Source of the DNA: Betaproteobacteria bacterium
Lineage (GTDB): Bacteria; Pseudomonadota; Gammaproteobacteria; Burkholderiales; SG8-41
Direction of reading: 5' to 3'
Length of the DNA: 45,801 bases
NCBI GenBank assembly: GCA_025353085.1
Contig: JANXRI010000099.1
Coordinates: 1-45,801, forward strand
Below are positions 33,220-41,181 of this stretch, piece by piece; the first letter of the stretch is position 1, and each line of letters begins with the position of its first letter. The position numbers were made by a program, and so were the translations under genes. The notes under the pieces were generated by a model, which ran no database searches, had not been told where the DNA came from, and saw nothing but the letters and a program-made list of their open reading frames with translations.

Positions 33220-34254
33220 TCAGAAACGCTCGGCGGCGCGCAAGCCGCGCAATTCCTGCGCGAGCTCGTACACGGCCAACGCATAGTTGACGCTGCGGTT
33301 ATAGCGCGTGATGACGTAAAAATTGTTGAACCCCATCCAGTAGCGCGTGCCCGCCTCCGTTTCCGCCGAGAACACGGCGGCCTTCATATCGTCCGCAACA
33401 AGATAGCTGGGTGAAGCGCCCGTGCGCTTGATAGCGCCCACCGTCGTATGCGGAAGGATGCCGCGCTCGACCAACGCTCTGAATTCATCGCTGACCGGCT
33501 CGGCTGATTGCTCGATCGCCGCCAATACCGGCTCGCCCGCCTGCCAGCCGTAGCTCTTGTAGTAATTTGCGATGCTGCCGATCGCATCGCCATGGTTCCA
33601 TAAATCGCGTTTGCCGTCGCCGTCGAGATCCACCGCGTAACGGCGATAACTGCTCGGCAGAAACTGCGGGACGCCGAGCGCCCCGGCATAGGAACCTTTG
33701 ATTTGCAGAGGGTCGGTGTCCAGTTCCCGCGCGAGCAGCAGGAACTCGCCCAGTTCGCTGCGAAACCGCTCGGCGCGCGGCGGATAATTAAACGCGAGCG
33801 TGAAGAGCGCATTGAAGACATTGACTTTGCCGACGAGCCGGCCGTAAAACGACTCGATGCCGACTGTCGCAACCAGAAATTCCTCAGGTACGCCGGTCTC
33901 CGCGCTCGCCTGTGCAAGCAGCGCCGCATAGCGCCGCCAATACGCAATGCCACCGTCGATGCGCGCCGGGTTGACATGACTCGTGCGAAATACATGCCAT
34001 GGCAACGCGGTCGTCGGGCTGGCCATCGCCTTCAATATGCCGTGCTGGACGCGCGCCTGCGCAAACCAAATTTGCAATTGACGGCGGTCGAATTGGTGTT
34101 CGGACGAAAACTGGTCGATGAAAGCCGTTACTTCGGGATCGAGCGTGCCGGCCTGAACTTGACCGAAGGGCGGAATCAACGACACGCCAAGCGCGCACAC
34201 GATCACCGTGCATTGCAAAAACAATTTTAGATTATCAAACCACGTCGCTTGCAT
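33220..34254 (-). CDS. mltB: Membrane-bound lytic murein transglycosylase B
   Basis: Cleaves the MurNAc-GlcNAc bond of peptidoglycan to form 1,6-anhydroMurNAc. The 344-residue protein has an N-terminal export signal (FLQCTVIVCALGVSLIPP, cleavage near GQVQA/G), catalytic Glu134 in TVGIESFYGRLVGKVNVF, and the SYAGALGVPQFLPSSYRRYA and DLDGDGKRDLWNHGDAIGS blocks of SLT family 3. No lipobox is evident, unlike Escherichia coli MltB, so it may be soluble periplasmic. A minus-strand TACAAT ends 6 nt before the ATG. Confidence 0.92.
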   Translation of the reverse strand: MQATWFDNLKLFLQCTVIVCALGVSLIPPFGQVQAGTLDPEVTAFIDQFSSEHQFDRRQLQIWFAQARVQHGILKAMASPTTALPWHVFRTSHVNPARIDGGIAYWRRYAALLAQASAETGVPEEFLVATVGIESFYGRLVGKVNVFNALFTLAFNYPPRAERFRSELGEFLLLARELDTDPLQIKGSYAGALGVPQFLPSSYRRYAVDLDGDGKRDLWNHGDAIGSIANYYKSYGWQAGEPVLAAIEQSAEPVSDEFRALVERGILPHTTVGAIKRTGASPSYLVADDMKAAVFSAETEAGTRYWMGFNNFYVITRYNRSVNYALAVYELAQELRGLRAAERF

Positions 34255-34260
34255 GCGTCG

Positions 34261-34291
34261 ATTGTAAACGCACTGACGCTCGAATTGTCAC
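34261..34291 (-). promoter_or_regulatory. Candidate promoter of mltB with almost no leader
   Basis: On the minus strand: GTGACA (34291-34286), 19-nt spacer, TACAAT (34266-34261), then 6 nt to the ATG. The -10 is good and the -35 has one mismatch, but the spacing is long. If used, the mRNA starts at the start codon. Confidence 0.4.
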
Positions 34292-34356
34292 GCGACGGCG
34301 GTATAAATCCAGGGCCACTGCACCGTGAACATTTTGCCCACTACCAAAGAATCGAG

Positions 34357-35394
34357 CTATAGCGCTTTGAGCGAGTCGATGACTTTGCGATCGAACACGA
34401 GCCCCTCGCTACGCCGCCGCTCGCGTTCGCGAAACGCGCGCTCGGAAGGAATGCGGATTTCATCGACCCCGGGACGGCGCGGCGTGGCCTTGATCGATTC
34501 GACGAGGTCGGCCATCTGCTGCGGAAATTCACCGCCCGGGAGCATTAGGTGGGGATCGATGACGAAAAGTAGAAAGCCGTAATCCTGCACCTTGCCATCG
34601 GCGAGCGCCGCGCCCGCAAGCAGACCGAGCGCCTGTACGGCGAACGACAGCCCGGCGCCTTTATGTCCGCCGAACGGCACCCAGCCGCCTTTGAGCGCGG
34701 CAGTGGCGTCGCGCGTCGGGTTGCCTTCGGCGTCGAAAGCAATACCTTCCGGCAATTCCTGACCGATGTGCGCGAACAGCTGAATTTCGCCCACCATGAT
34801 CGACGCTGTGCCCATGTCGTAAATGACCGGGCCATTTACCGAGGGAAAGCCAAAGCACAGCGGATTGGTGCCGAACGCGGGCTTGGTGCCGCCGATCGGC
34901 AACACGCGCGGTTTGGCGCTCGCCGCATGGATGCCGACGAGCCCCTCCTTCGCGATCATCTCCACGAAGTAAGCGTTGCGTCCGCTGTAATAACTGTTGT
35001 ACACGCCCACTGAGGCGATGCCGCTCGTCCTGGCTTTTTTGATCGCGAGTCGGGTCGCATGATAGACGGACACGTAGCCGACGTTGTTGCCGCCATCGAT
35101 CAACGCCGACAGCGGCGTCTCGTGCACGATTTTGATGGGCCGCCTTTCCTTGCGCGTTTTTTCATCGCCGGCGATCGCCAATATGCGCGGCAGGCTCGCG
35201 AACCGGTAGCCGCACAACGCGTTGTCGATCAACTGGTCGGTAATGATCTGCGCGTCTTCCACCGAGTAGCCGATGCGGGAAAGCGCACCTTTGGCGAGTT
35301 CGGACGCGGCGGCAGGCGACATACGCACGGTGTCCGGCGTATCGGCGTCGAGCAATGCGCCCGGCACCGGTTTGAAACTGGCAACTTCAGTCAT
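34357..35394 (-). CDS. Ldh-family NAD(P)-dependent dehydrogenase (malate/L-lactate/ureidoglycolate type)
   Basis: A 345-residue member of the Ldh_2 family, unrelated to classical lactate dehydrogenase. Members oxidise 2-hydroxy acids or reduce imines. Family segments include MIAKEGLVGIHAASAKPRVL, PIGGTKPAFGTNPLCFGFPS and VPFGGHKGAGLSFAVQALGL. The start ATG has GGAAG 6 nt upstream; the 17 codons before it are rejected. It is divergent from the molybdenum hydroxylase genes. A minus-strand TATAAT (35433-35428) is a likely -10. Possible role in the same pathway as the neighbouring oxidoreductase; substrate unknown. Confidence 0.88.
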   Translation of the reverse strand: MTEVASFKPVPGALLDADTPDTVRMSPAAASELAKGALSRIGYSVEDAQIITDQLIDNALCGYRFASLPRILAIAGDEKTRKERRPIKIVHETPLSALIDGGNNVGYVSVYHATRLAIKKARTSGIASVGVYNSYYSGRNAYFVEMIAKEGLVGIHAASAKPRVLPIGGTKPAFGTNPLCFGFPSVNGPVIYDMGTASIMVGEIQLFAHIGQELPEGIAFDAEGNPTRDATAALKGGWVPFGGHKGAGLSFAVQALGLLAGAALADGKVQDYGFLLFVIDPHLMLPGGEFPQQMADLVESIKATPRRPGVDEIRIPSERAFRERERRRSEGLVFDRKVIDSLKAL

Positions 35395-35427
35395 GCGCGA
35401 CTTCCAATGTTCATTGCGGGACGCGTG

Positions 35428-35483
35428 ATTATAAACGCCGCGCATGGCGAGCTGCGATTCCGGCGCGTCGAATCGCTTATAAT
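35428..35483. promoter_or_regulatory. Divergent -10 boxes between the Ldh-family gene and the hydroxylase operon
   Basis: Minus-strand TATAAT at 35433-35428 faces the dehydrogenase gene and plus-strand TATAAT at 35478-35483 faces the Fe-S subunit gene. They are 44 bp apart in a 137-bp spacer, so a shared regulator could control both. -35 elements are weak, and no regulator gene lies alongside. Confidence 0.45.
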
Positions 35484-35531
35484 TCTTGATCCGCCAGCCG
35501 CACCAGCCGCATTAAAAAGAGAAATTCCAAC

Positions 35532-36008
35532 GTGCAGATTAACTTTACGCTCAACGGAGATCCGGTTGAAATACGACTGAAAAATGGCGACCGTCTGCTC
35601 GTGGACGTGTTGCGCGAAGACCTGCAACTCACCGGCACCAAACATGGCTGCGGCATCGGCGCCTGCGGCACGTGCACCGTGATCGTCGACAGTTTGCCCG
35701 TCGCTTCATGTCTCCAGCTCGCAGCGCTCGTCGACGGCTGCGACGTGCGCACGATCGAAGGCCTCGCCGGCAGCGCGTCGCTGCACGTCGTGCAGCAAGC
35801 GTTTATCAATCAGGCGGCGATGCAATGCGGGATCTGCACGCCTGGCCATGTGATGGCCGCGTGCGCGCTGCTCGAAAAAACGCCGGCGCCGACCGACGCG
35901 CAAATTCGCACCAGCGTCGAAAGCGTGTATTGCCGATGCACGGGCTATGTGCGCATCGAGGCGGCGTATCGCGAAGCCGTCGCGCTCGCCAACCCGGCGC
36001 GCCCATGA
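35532..36008 (+). CDS. Molybdenum hydroxylase [2Fe-2S] subunit (CoxS/XdhC-like)
   Basis: Small electron-transfer subunit of a xanthine-oxidase-family enzyme, 158 residues. The plant-type cluster is bound by C40, C45, C48 and C60 (HGCGIGACGTC and ASC). The second cluster next to the molybdenum centre is bound by C99, C102, C134 and C136 (QCGICTPGHVMAA and YCRCTGY). Translation starts at GTG. The stop overlaps the start of the large-subunit gene by 4 bp (ATGA), so the two are coupled. Substrate is set by the large subunit and is unknown. Confidence 0.93.
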   Translation: MQINFTLNGDPVEIRLKNGDRLLVDVLREDLQLTGTKHGCGIGACGTCTVIVDSLPVASCLQLAALVDGCDVRTIEGLAGSASLHVVQQAFINQAAMQCGICTPGHVMAACALLEKTPAPTDAQIRTSVESVYCRCTGYVRIEAAYREAVALANPARP

Positions 36009-39000
36009 ATCAGCGCGACCGAAATGTTCGCCCGGCGGAAAGCCTGTTGGTGGTGGGCAAAGATGTGCCGCGCACCGACGCGATACCCAAGGTCACCGGC
36101 GCCGCGCAATACGTGGCCGATCTGCATATGCCCGGCATGCTGCATGCGGCGGTGCTGCGCAGTCCGCACCCGCATGCGCGCATTCTTGATATAGACACGA
36201 CCGCGGCCGCTGCGCTGCCCGGCGTCAAGGCCGTGATTACCGGCGCTGACACGGCGCGCAAAAAATGGGGTTGTTTCCGGCCCGACCTTTACCCGCTCGC
36301 GATCGACAAAGTGCGGTACGTCGGCGACGAAGTTGCCGCAGTGGCCGCGCGCGACCCGGAAACCGCGCGGGCGGCGGTCGACCTGATCAAAGTGGACTAT
36401 GAGATATTGCCGGCAGTGTTGTCGATGGATGCGGCCATCGAAGCCGGCGCGCCGCTCGTGCACGACGATACCGAAGGCAATATCGCTCATCATTTTTCGT
36501 TTGAGCGTGGCGACGTCGATGGCGGCTTCAAAGCCAGCGCTGTCATTGTCGAAGGAACCTGGCAAAGCGCGCGCCAGTGGCACACCTCGCTTGAAACGAT
36601 CGGTTGTGTTGCGCAGTGGACGGCCGACCGCGTTTCGCTGTGGTGCAATACTCAGACGCCCTTCCTGGCACGCGGCCGTTATGCGATCGCGCTTGGACTG
36701 CCGGAGAGCAAGGTGCGCGTCGTGCAAACGGAGGTCGGCGGCGGCTTCGGCGGCAAGTCCGGCGACGACAACGCATCGGTAATCTGCGCGCTGCTCGCGA
36801 AGAAATCCGGTAAGCCGGTCAAACTGATACACACACGCGAAGAAGAGTTTCTCGCGAGTCATCCGCGCATGCCGATGCGCTACCGGGTGCGCCTGGGTTT
36901 CTCGCGCGATGGCCATATCAAGGCCAAGGAAATCAAGATGCTCGCCGACAACGGCGCCTATACCGGCAAGTCGCAGGCGATTCTCGGCGCCGCGACCGTG
37001 CGACACGACGCGCTGTACAAATATCCTTGTGCGCGTGCCGATTCGACGCTGGTCTATACGAACCTCGTACCCACTGGGGCGTTTCGGGGTTTCGGCAATC
37101 CATCCGCCGATTGGGCCGTCGAGCAGTGCTGGGATCTCGCCGCGGAAAAACTCGGCATGGATGTCGTCGACCTGTTGCGCCTCAATGCCGTGGAGCCGGG
37201 TGACGTGTCCCCGCACAATCACAAGATCACAAGCTGCGAATTGAAGCAGTGCATCGATCTATCCGCGCACATGATTGGCTGGAAAAAGAAGCGCGCCTTG
37301 CGCACGCCCAATCGCGGACTCGGCATCGGCTGCAGCGTGCATGTCAACGGCCGGCGCAGTTTCGGCGACTGGGATGGCAGCGCTGCGATCGTGCGCATCA
37401 ACGACGACGGCCGCGCCACCATTATTACCGGCGAAGGCGAAATCGGTCAGGGCACGTTAACGGTGTTGCGCCAGATTGCCGCCGAAGAACTGGGTCTTCC
37501 GTACGAGGACGTGGATATCACGCGCCCCGACACCGACGTCCAACCTTACGCGCTCGGCGCGCTGGCGAGCCGCGTCACTTACGTCGCGGGCAACGCGGTG
37601 CAACGCGCCGCGGCGGCCGCGTTGAAACAACTGCTCGAGGCCGCGTCGGCGCAGTTCAAGCTCCCGCCCGATGAATTGACCGTGATCAACGGCGAAGTCG
37701 GCCCGCGGCGCGGGCGCGAAACCGATTTCAAGCCGGTTGCCGCAGTCGTGCGCGCGCACATCTATCAGCCGAACGGCCAGCCCATTATCGGGGTCGGAAA
37801 TTTCGATAATCCTTCAGAGTTTCCCGACCACAGCCGCTACGGCAATGAATCCGGCGCCTATAATTTTGCGGCGCAGACAGCGGAAGTCGAAGTCGATCGT
37901 GCGACCGGCAGAGTCACGGTGCTCGAAATCGCGTGCGCGGTCGATTGCGGCACCGTCATTCATCCGGCCGCCGCCGAAGGTCAGGTCACCGGAGCAGTCA
38001 CGCAGGGTCTGGGCCTCGCCGTAACCGAATACTTCGACTGGCATAACGGCGTGCCAACCGATCCCAATCTCAAGGATTATCCGCTGCCATCGGCGGCGAT
38101 GATGCCCAGGATACACGTTGCATTCGCCGATTCTTACGAGCCGTCAGGTCCATATGGCGCCAAAGGCCTCGGCGAAATCGGTCTCGATGCGGTACCCGCT
38201 GCGATTGCCAATGCGATTGCCGATGCGGTCGGCGTGCGCATCACCGAACTGCCGATCACCGCCGAAAAAATTTACCGCGCGCTGCATCCGGAACTGTTCG
38301 TTAACGAAGACAAGTCCGCCGCCGCTACGCCGAAAGGTTCGGTGTGGACGCGCCTGATGGCCGGCAAACCATCGGGCGCACGGCCGCCGCAAGCCGAATT
38401 CATATTCGCGAAAAGCGTTGACGAGGTTGTCGCCGCACTCGCCGCGGGGGATGCCGCCATCGTCGCGGGCGGCATGTCGCACGCCGTGCGCCGCGAGCGC
38501 ACCGGGTTCGCGCAGGCGAAGCGACTGATTGCGGTCGCGCGCGTGCCGGAACTCAAAGAATTGTCACTCGACGCACGCGGCGTATTGCGGGCGAACGCCG
38601 CCGTTTCCCTGCAAGCGCTGTATGACGACCTTAGCATTCGCAAAAACTGGCAGGCGCTCGACGAGGCGCTCGCGGCGGTCGGCATCGTGCGCTTGCGCCG
38701 CATGATCACAATCGGTGGCAGCCTGGGTCCGCTCATCGGCGGTTTCGACTTGCCGGTCGCGCTGCTCGCACTTAACTGTCGCGCAACGGTCGCCGGCCCT
38801 GGCGGACGACGCGTTGCGACATTGCCCGAACTCTTCGAAAAGCGCATCACCAAAGTCGAAATGGTCATCGGCATCGAGGTCGATCCGTTGCCGGCGCATA
38901 CCGGTTCCTCGTTCTTCAAATACATGGCGCGCAACGTGCTGGAGATTCCAACCGTCAATACCGCGGCGTCGGTAACCGTCGATGCCGACGGCATATGCCA

Positions 39001-39235
39001 ACACGCGCGCGTCGTGGTGGGCTCCGTCAGCTGGAAACCCGTCATTCTCGAACCGCGCGAACTGATTGGAAAAACATTCGACGACGCGCTCGTGCGCCGC
39101 TCCGTGCAAGCCGTGCGGACTCTCGCGCAACCGATGGCAGACGTGCGCGGCTCGGTTGCATACAAGCGCGAAATGGCGGTCGAGTTTGCAACGCGCGCAC
39201 TGCTGACCGCCTGGCAGCGCGCCCGGCAATCTTGA
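36005..39235 (+). CDS. Fused molybdenum hydroxylase: molybdopterin large subunit joined to FAD-binding medium subunit
   Basis: A 1076-residue fusion. Residues 1 to about 780 form a xanthine-oxidase-family large subunit, starting KVTGAAQYVADLHMPGMLHA. It has the molybdenum-cofactor loop GGGFGGK (245-251), TGAFRGFGNP (R361) and the base-catalyst Glu724 in GAKGLGEIGLDAVPA. Residues from about 795 form a CoxM-like FAD subunit with AGGMS (821-825, usually AGGHS) and TIGGS (902-906, usually TIGGN). The Cys-containing VAYRCSFR loop of aerobic CO dehydrogenase is absent, so it is not form-I CODH. These two subunits are normally separate genes. The frame is uninterrupted, with no internal ribosome binding site noticed. 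The start overlaps the Fe-S gene (ATGA). The 111-codon upstream extension lies in that gene and is rejected. Likely hydroxylates an aromatic, heteroaromatic or aldehyde substrate. Confidence 0.9.
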   Translation: MNQRDRNVRPAESLLVVGKDVPRTDAIPKVTGAAQYVADLHMPGMLHAAVLRSPHPHARILDIDTTAAAALPGVKAVITGADTARKKWGCFRPDLYPLAIDKVRYVGDEVAAVAARDPETARAAVDLIKVDYEILPAVLSMDAAIEAGAPLVHDDTEGNIAHHFSFERGDVDGGFKASAVIVEGTWQSARQWHTSLETIGCVAQWTADRVSLWCNTQTPFLARGRYAIALGLPESKVRVVQTEVGGGFGGKSGDDNASVICALLAKKSGKPVKLIHTREEEFLASHPRMPMRYRVRLGFSRDGHIKAKEIKMLADNGAYTGKSQAILGAATVRHDALYKYPCARADSTLVYTNLVPTGAFRGFGNPSADWAVEQCWDLAAEKLGMDVVDLLRLNAVEPGDVSPHNHKITSCELKQCIDLSAHMIGWKKKRALRTPNRGLGIGCSVHVNGRRSFGDWDGSAAIVRINDDGRATIITGEGEIGQGTLTVLRQIAAEELGLPYEDVDITRPDTDVQPYALGALASRVTYVAGNAVQRAAAAALKQLLEAASAQFKLPPDELTVINGEVGPRRGRETDFKPVAAVVRAHIYQPNGQPIIGVGNFDNPSEFPDHSRYGNESGAYNFAAQTAEVEVDRATGRVTVLEIACAVDCGTVIHPAAAEGQVTGAVTQGLGLAVTEYFDWHNGVPTDPNLKDYPLPSAAMMPRIHVAFADSYEPSGPYGAKGLGEIGLDAVPAAIANAIADAVGVRITELPITAEKIYRALHPELFVNEDKSAAATPKGSVWTRLMAGKPSGARPPQAEFIFAKSVDEVVAALAAGDAAIVAGGMSHAVRRERTGFAQAKRLIAVARVPELKELSLDARGVLRANAAVSLQALYDDLSIRKNWQALDEALAAVGIVRLRRMITIGGSLGPLIGGFDLPVALLALNCRATVAGPGGRRVATLPELFEKRITKVEMVIGIEVDPLPAHTGSSFFKYMARNVLEIPTVNTAASVTVDADGICQHARVVVGSVSWKPVILEPRELIGKTFDDALVRRSVQAVRTLAQPMADVRGSVAYKREMAVEFATRALLTAWQRARQS

Positions 39236-39253
39236 CTACCCCGGAGTACCTGC

Positions 39254-40093
39254 ATGGCCGGCCCCACCGAAGGACAATTCACCACTGCCGACGGCTGTGT
39301 GATCGCATATACACTGCAAGCGCACGCCGACTCCAGCGCACCGCGCGTCGCGCTCATCCATTCGCTGGCACTCGATCGCAGCGTCTGGAATGGCGTCGTG
39401 GCTGAACTCGCGCCGCATGCTTCGATACTCGCTTACGACTGTCGAGGCCACGGCCGCAGTTCGCCAGTCACGATGCGCTACACCGCCGATTTATTTGCGG
39501 ACGATCTCGGGCAGTTGATGGACCACGTCGGTTGGCCCGCTGCTACGGTTGCCGGTTGCTCGATGGGTGGTTGCGTCGCACAAGCGTTCGCCGCCAATTA
39601 TGCAGAGCGCACTCAAGGCGCCTGCCTCATCGATACCACTGCATGGTACGGCGCCGATGCGCCGGCGAAGTGGCGCGAGCGCGCGGCGACCGCGATCGCA
39701 AAGGGCATGGGCGCGCTGATCGATTTCCAGGTCACGCGCTGGTTTACCGATGCGTTTCGCGCCACGCATGGCGAAACAATCGCGGCGCTGACCGCAGTAT
39801 TTCTCGCGAATGACGTACGCTGCTACGAGCGCACGTGCGAAATGCTCGGCACGGAAGACCTGCGACCGCTGCTCACATCGATCAAGGCGCCCACCGCTGT
39901 CGTCGTCGGCGCGGAAGACTACGCCACGCCCATCAGCATGGCCGAGGCGCTGCATCAGTCGATCCCGCAGTCGACGCTCACCGTCATCGCGCAGGGCCGG
40001 CATATCACGCCGGCGGAATGTCCGCGCGAAATTGCGCGCGAGTTGAAGAAGCTGCTCAACATTCAGCTATGCACTTTAGCGGGGACGCTGTGA
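39254..40093 (+). CDS. Alpha/beta hydrolase, 3-oxoadipate enol-lactonase-like
   Basis: A 279-residue alpha/beta-hydrolase with nucleophile Ser103 in VAGCSMGGCVAQAFA, Asp222 (VVVGAEDYATP) and His250 (AQGRHITPAECP). The overall pattern (ALIHSLALDRSVWNGVV, then ILAYDCRGHGRSS) is that of PcaD-type enol-lactonases, but no other beta-ketoadipate gene is present, so the reaction may be hydrolysis of another lactone or ester. GGAG lies 8 nt before the ATG. It is 18 bp after the hydroxylase and overlaps the next gene by 4 bp (GTGA), so it is part of that operon. Confidence 0.85.
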   Translation: MAGPTEGQFTTADGCVIAYTLQAHADSSAPRVALIHSLALDRSVWNGVVAELAPHASILAYDCRGHGRSSPVTMRYTADLFADDLGQLMDHVGWPAATVAGCSMGGCVAQAFAANYAERTQGACLIDTTAWYGADAPAKWRERAATAIAKGMGALIDFQVTRWFTDAFRATHGETIAALTAVFLANDVRCYERTCEMLGTEDLRPLLTSIKAPTAVVVGAEDYATPISMAEALHQSIPQSTLTVIAQGRHITPAECPREIARELKKLLNIQLCTLAGTL

Positions 40094-41052
40094 ACCCAAA
40101 CCGTTTCGTTGCGCTTCTCATTATTATTTGTGGAACGAACCGCGCGTCGGCGCAGCACTATCCGGCCGGCCCGGTGCGCGTCGTCGTGCCCTTCCCGGCC
40201 GGTGGTGGCGTCGACAGCGCCGGCCGCCTGCTCACGGCTAAGCTCACTGAAAGCTTCGGCAAATCGTTCGTCATCGAGAACCGCGGCGGCGCCAACGGCA
40301 ATATCGGCACTGAAGTCGTCGCCAGGTCCGCAAAAGACGGCTATACGCTGCTGTTTACCGGCGCGGGCTTCGTGACCAATCCAAGCCTGTATGCAAAAGT
40401 GCCGTACGACGCCGTCAAAGATTTCGAGCCCATCAGCCTGATGGCGCTGGGCCCCAATGTGCTGGTCGTGCATCCTTCGTTGCCGGTGAAAACCGTCAAA
40501 GACCTTATCGCGCTTGCCAAAGCGCAGCCCGGTGCGGTCGGCTTTGCGGGATCCGGCAGCGGCAGCACGCCGCATCTCGCCGGCGAACTATTCAACACAC
40601 TGGCCGGCGTGCACATGGTGCATATACCTTATCGCGGTTCCGGCCCGGCGATGATAGGGTTGCTCAGCGGCGAAACGCCGGTGATGTTCCTGCCGGCGAT
40701 CAATGCAGGGCCGCATGTTAAAGCGGGTCGTCTGCGCGCGATCGCTGTTACGAGTCGAGCGCGCCTCGCTTCGATGTCCGAGCTGCCGACAGTCGCCGAG
40801 GCGGGACTTAAGGGTTATGAATCGAGTCAGTGGTATGGCTTGCTCGCGCCGGCCGGTACTGCCGACGACATCCTGAATTCGTTGAGTTCGCAAGTCGTCA
40901 GGATCATGCAAACGCCGGACATGCAACAACGCATGCATAACGATGGCATAGTGCCGGTCGGCAATTCGCGCCAGCAGTTTGCGTCTTACATCAAAGCGGA
41001 GCTCGTCAAATGGGCCGATGTCATCAAGCGATCGGCCGCGCGCATCGATTGA
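40090..41052 (+). CDS. Bug/TctC family substrate-binding protein, in the hydroxylase operon
   Basis: Periplasmic binding protein of about 320 residues. Signal peptide RFVALLIIICGTNRASA then the mature start QHYPAGPVRVVVPFPAGGGV. IENRGGANGNIGTEVVARSA, SGSGSTPHLAGELFNTLAG and VHIPYRGSGPAMIGLLSGET are family blocks. The GTG start overlaps the lactonase-like stop (GTGA), with GGGGA 5 nt upstream, and gives a proper signal peptide. Translational coupling to catabolic genes suggests it captures the pathway's substrate. No TctAB partner is nearby. Confidence 0.9.
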   Translation: MNPNRFVALLIIICGTNRASAQHYPAGPVRVVVPFPAGGGVDSAGRLLTAKLTESFGKSFVIENRGGANGNIGTEVVARSAKDGYTLLFTGAGFVTNPSLYAKVPYDAVKDFEPISLMALGPNVLVVHPSLPVKTVKDLIALAKAQPGAVGFAGSGSGSTPHLAGELFNTLAGVHMVHIPYRGSGPAMIGLLSGETPVMFLPAINAGPHVKAGRLRAIAVTSRARLASMSELPTVAEAGLKGYESSQWYGLLAPAGTADDILNSLSSQVVRIMQTPDMQQRMHNDGIVPVGNSRQQFASYIKAELVKWADVIKRSAARID

Positions 41053-41088
41053 GCGGAATCGTAATTAGAGCGCAACATGAAAGCAGCG

Positions 41089-41135
41089 CAGGCGACTCGC
41101 CTGCATTCGTTGACACAGCAGGCGCGTCGCCTGCG
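41089..41135. repeat. Two copies of a GCAGGCG-TCGCCTGC palindrome
   Basis: GCAGGCGACTCGCCTGC (41089-41105, perfect 8-bp arms) and GCAGGCGCGTCGCCTGC (41119-41135) lie 30 bp apart between the two Bug genes. They resemble small dispersed palindromes and the GCAGGCG motifs near 15911-15960. They could form hairpins in the intercistronic mRNA. Confidence 0.6.
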
Positions 41136-41181
41136 CTACGCTTATTCTGAAATGCGCTTTCGATATATCAAGGCCTGCCGC

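Noticed and set aside
35672..36004. 111-codon N-terminal extension of the molybdenum hydroxylase
   Set aside because: It overlaps the Fe-S subunit gene out of frame, and the ATGA overlap at 36005 gives a family-like start.
35945..37222. 425-codon open frame antisense to the molybdenum hydroxylase
   Set aside because: The plus strand carries intact cofactor motifs across the same stretch; the antisense frame has no motif.
35532..39235. Aerobic carbon monoxide dehydrogenase
   Set aside because: The gene order differs, and the large subunit lacks the VAYRCSFR active-site loop, having TGAFRGFGNP instead.
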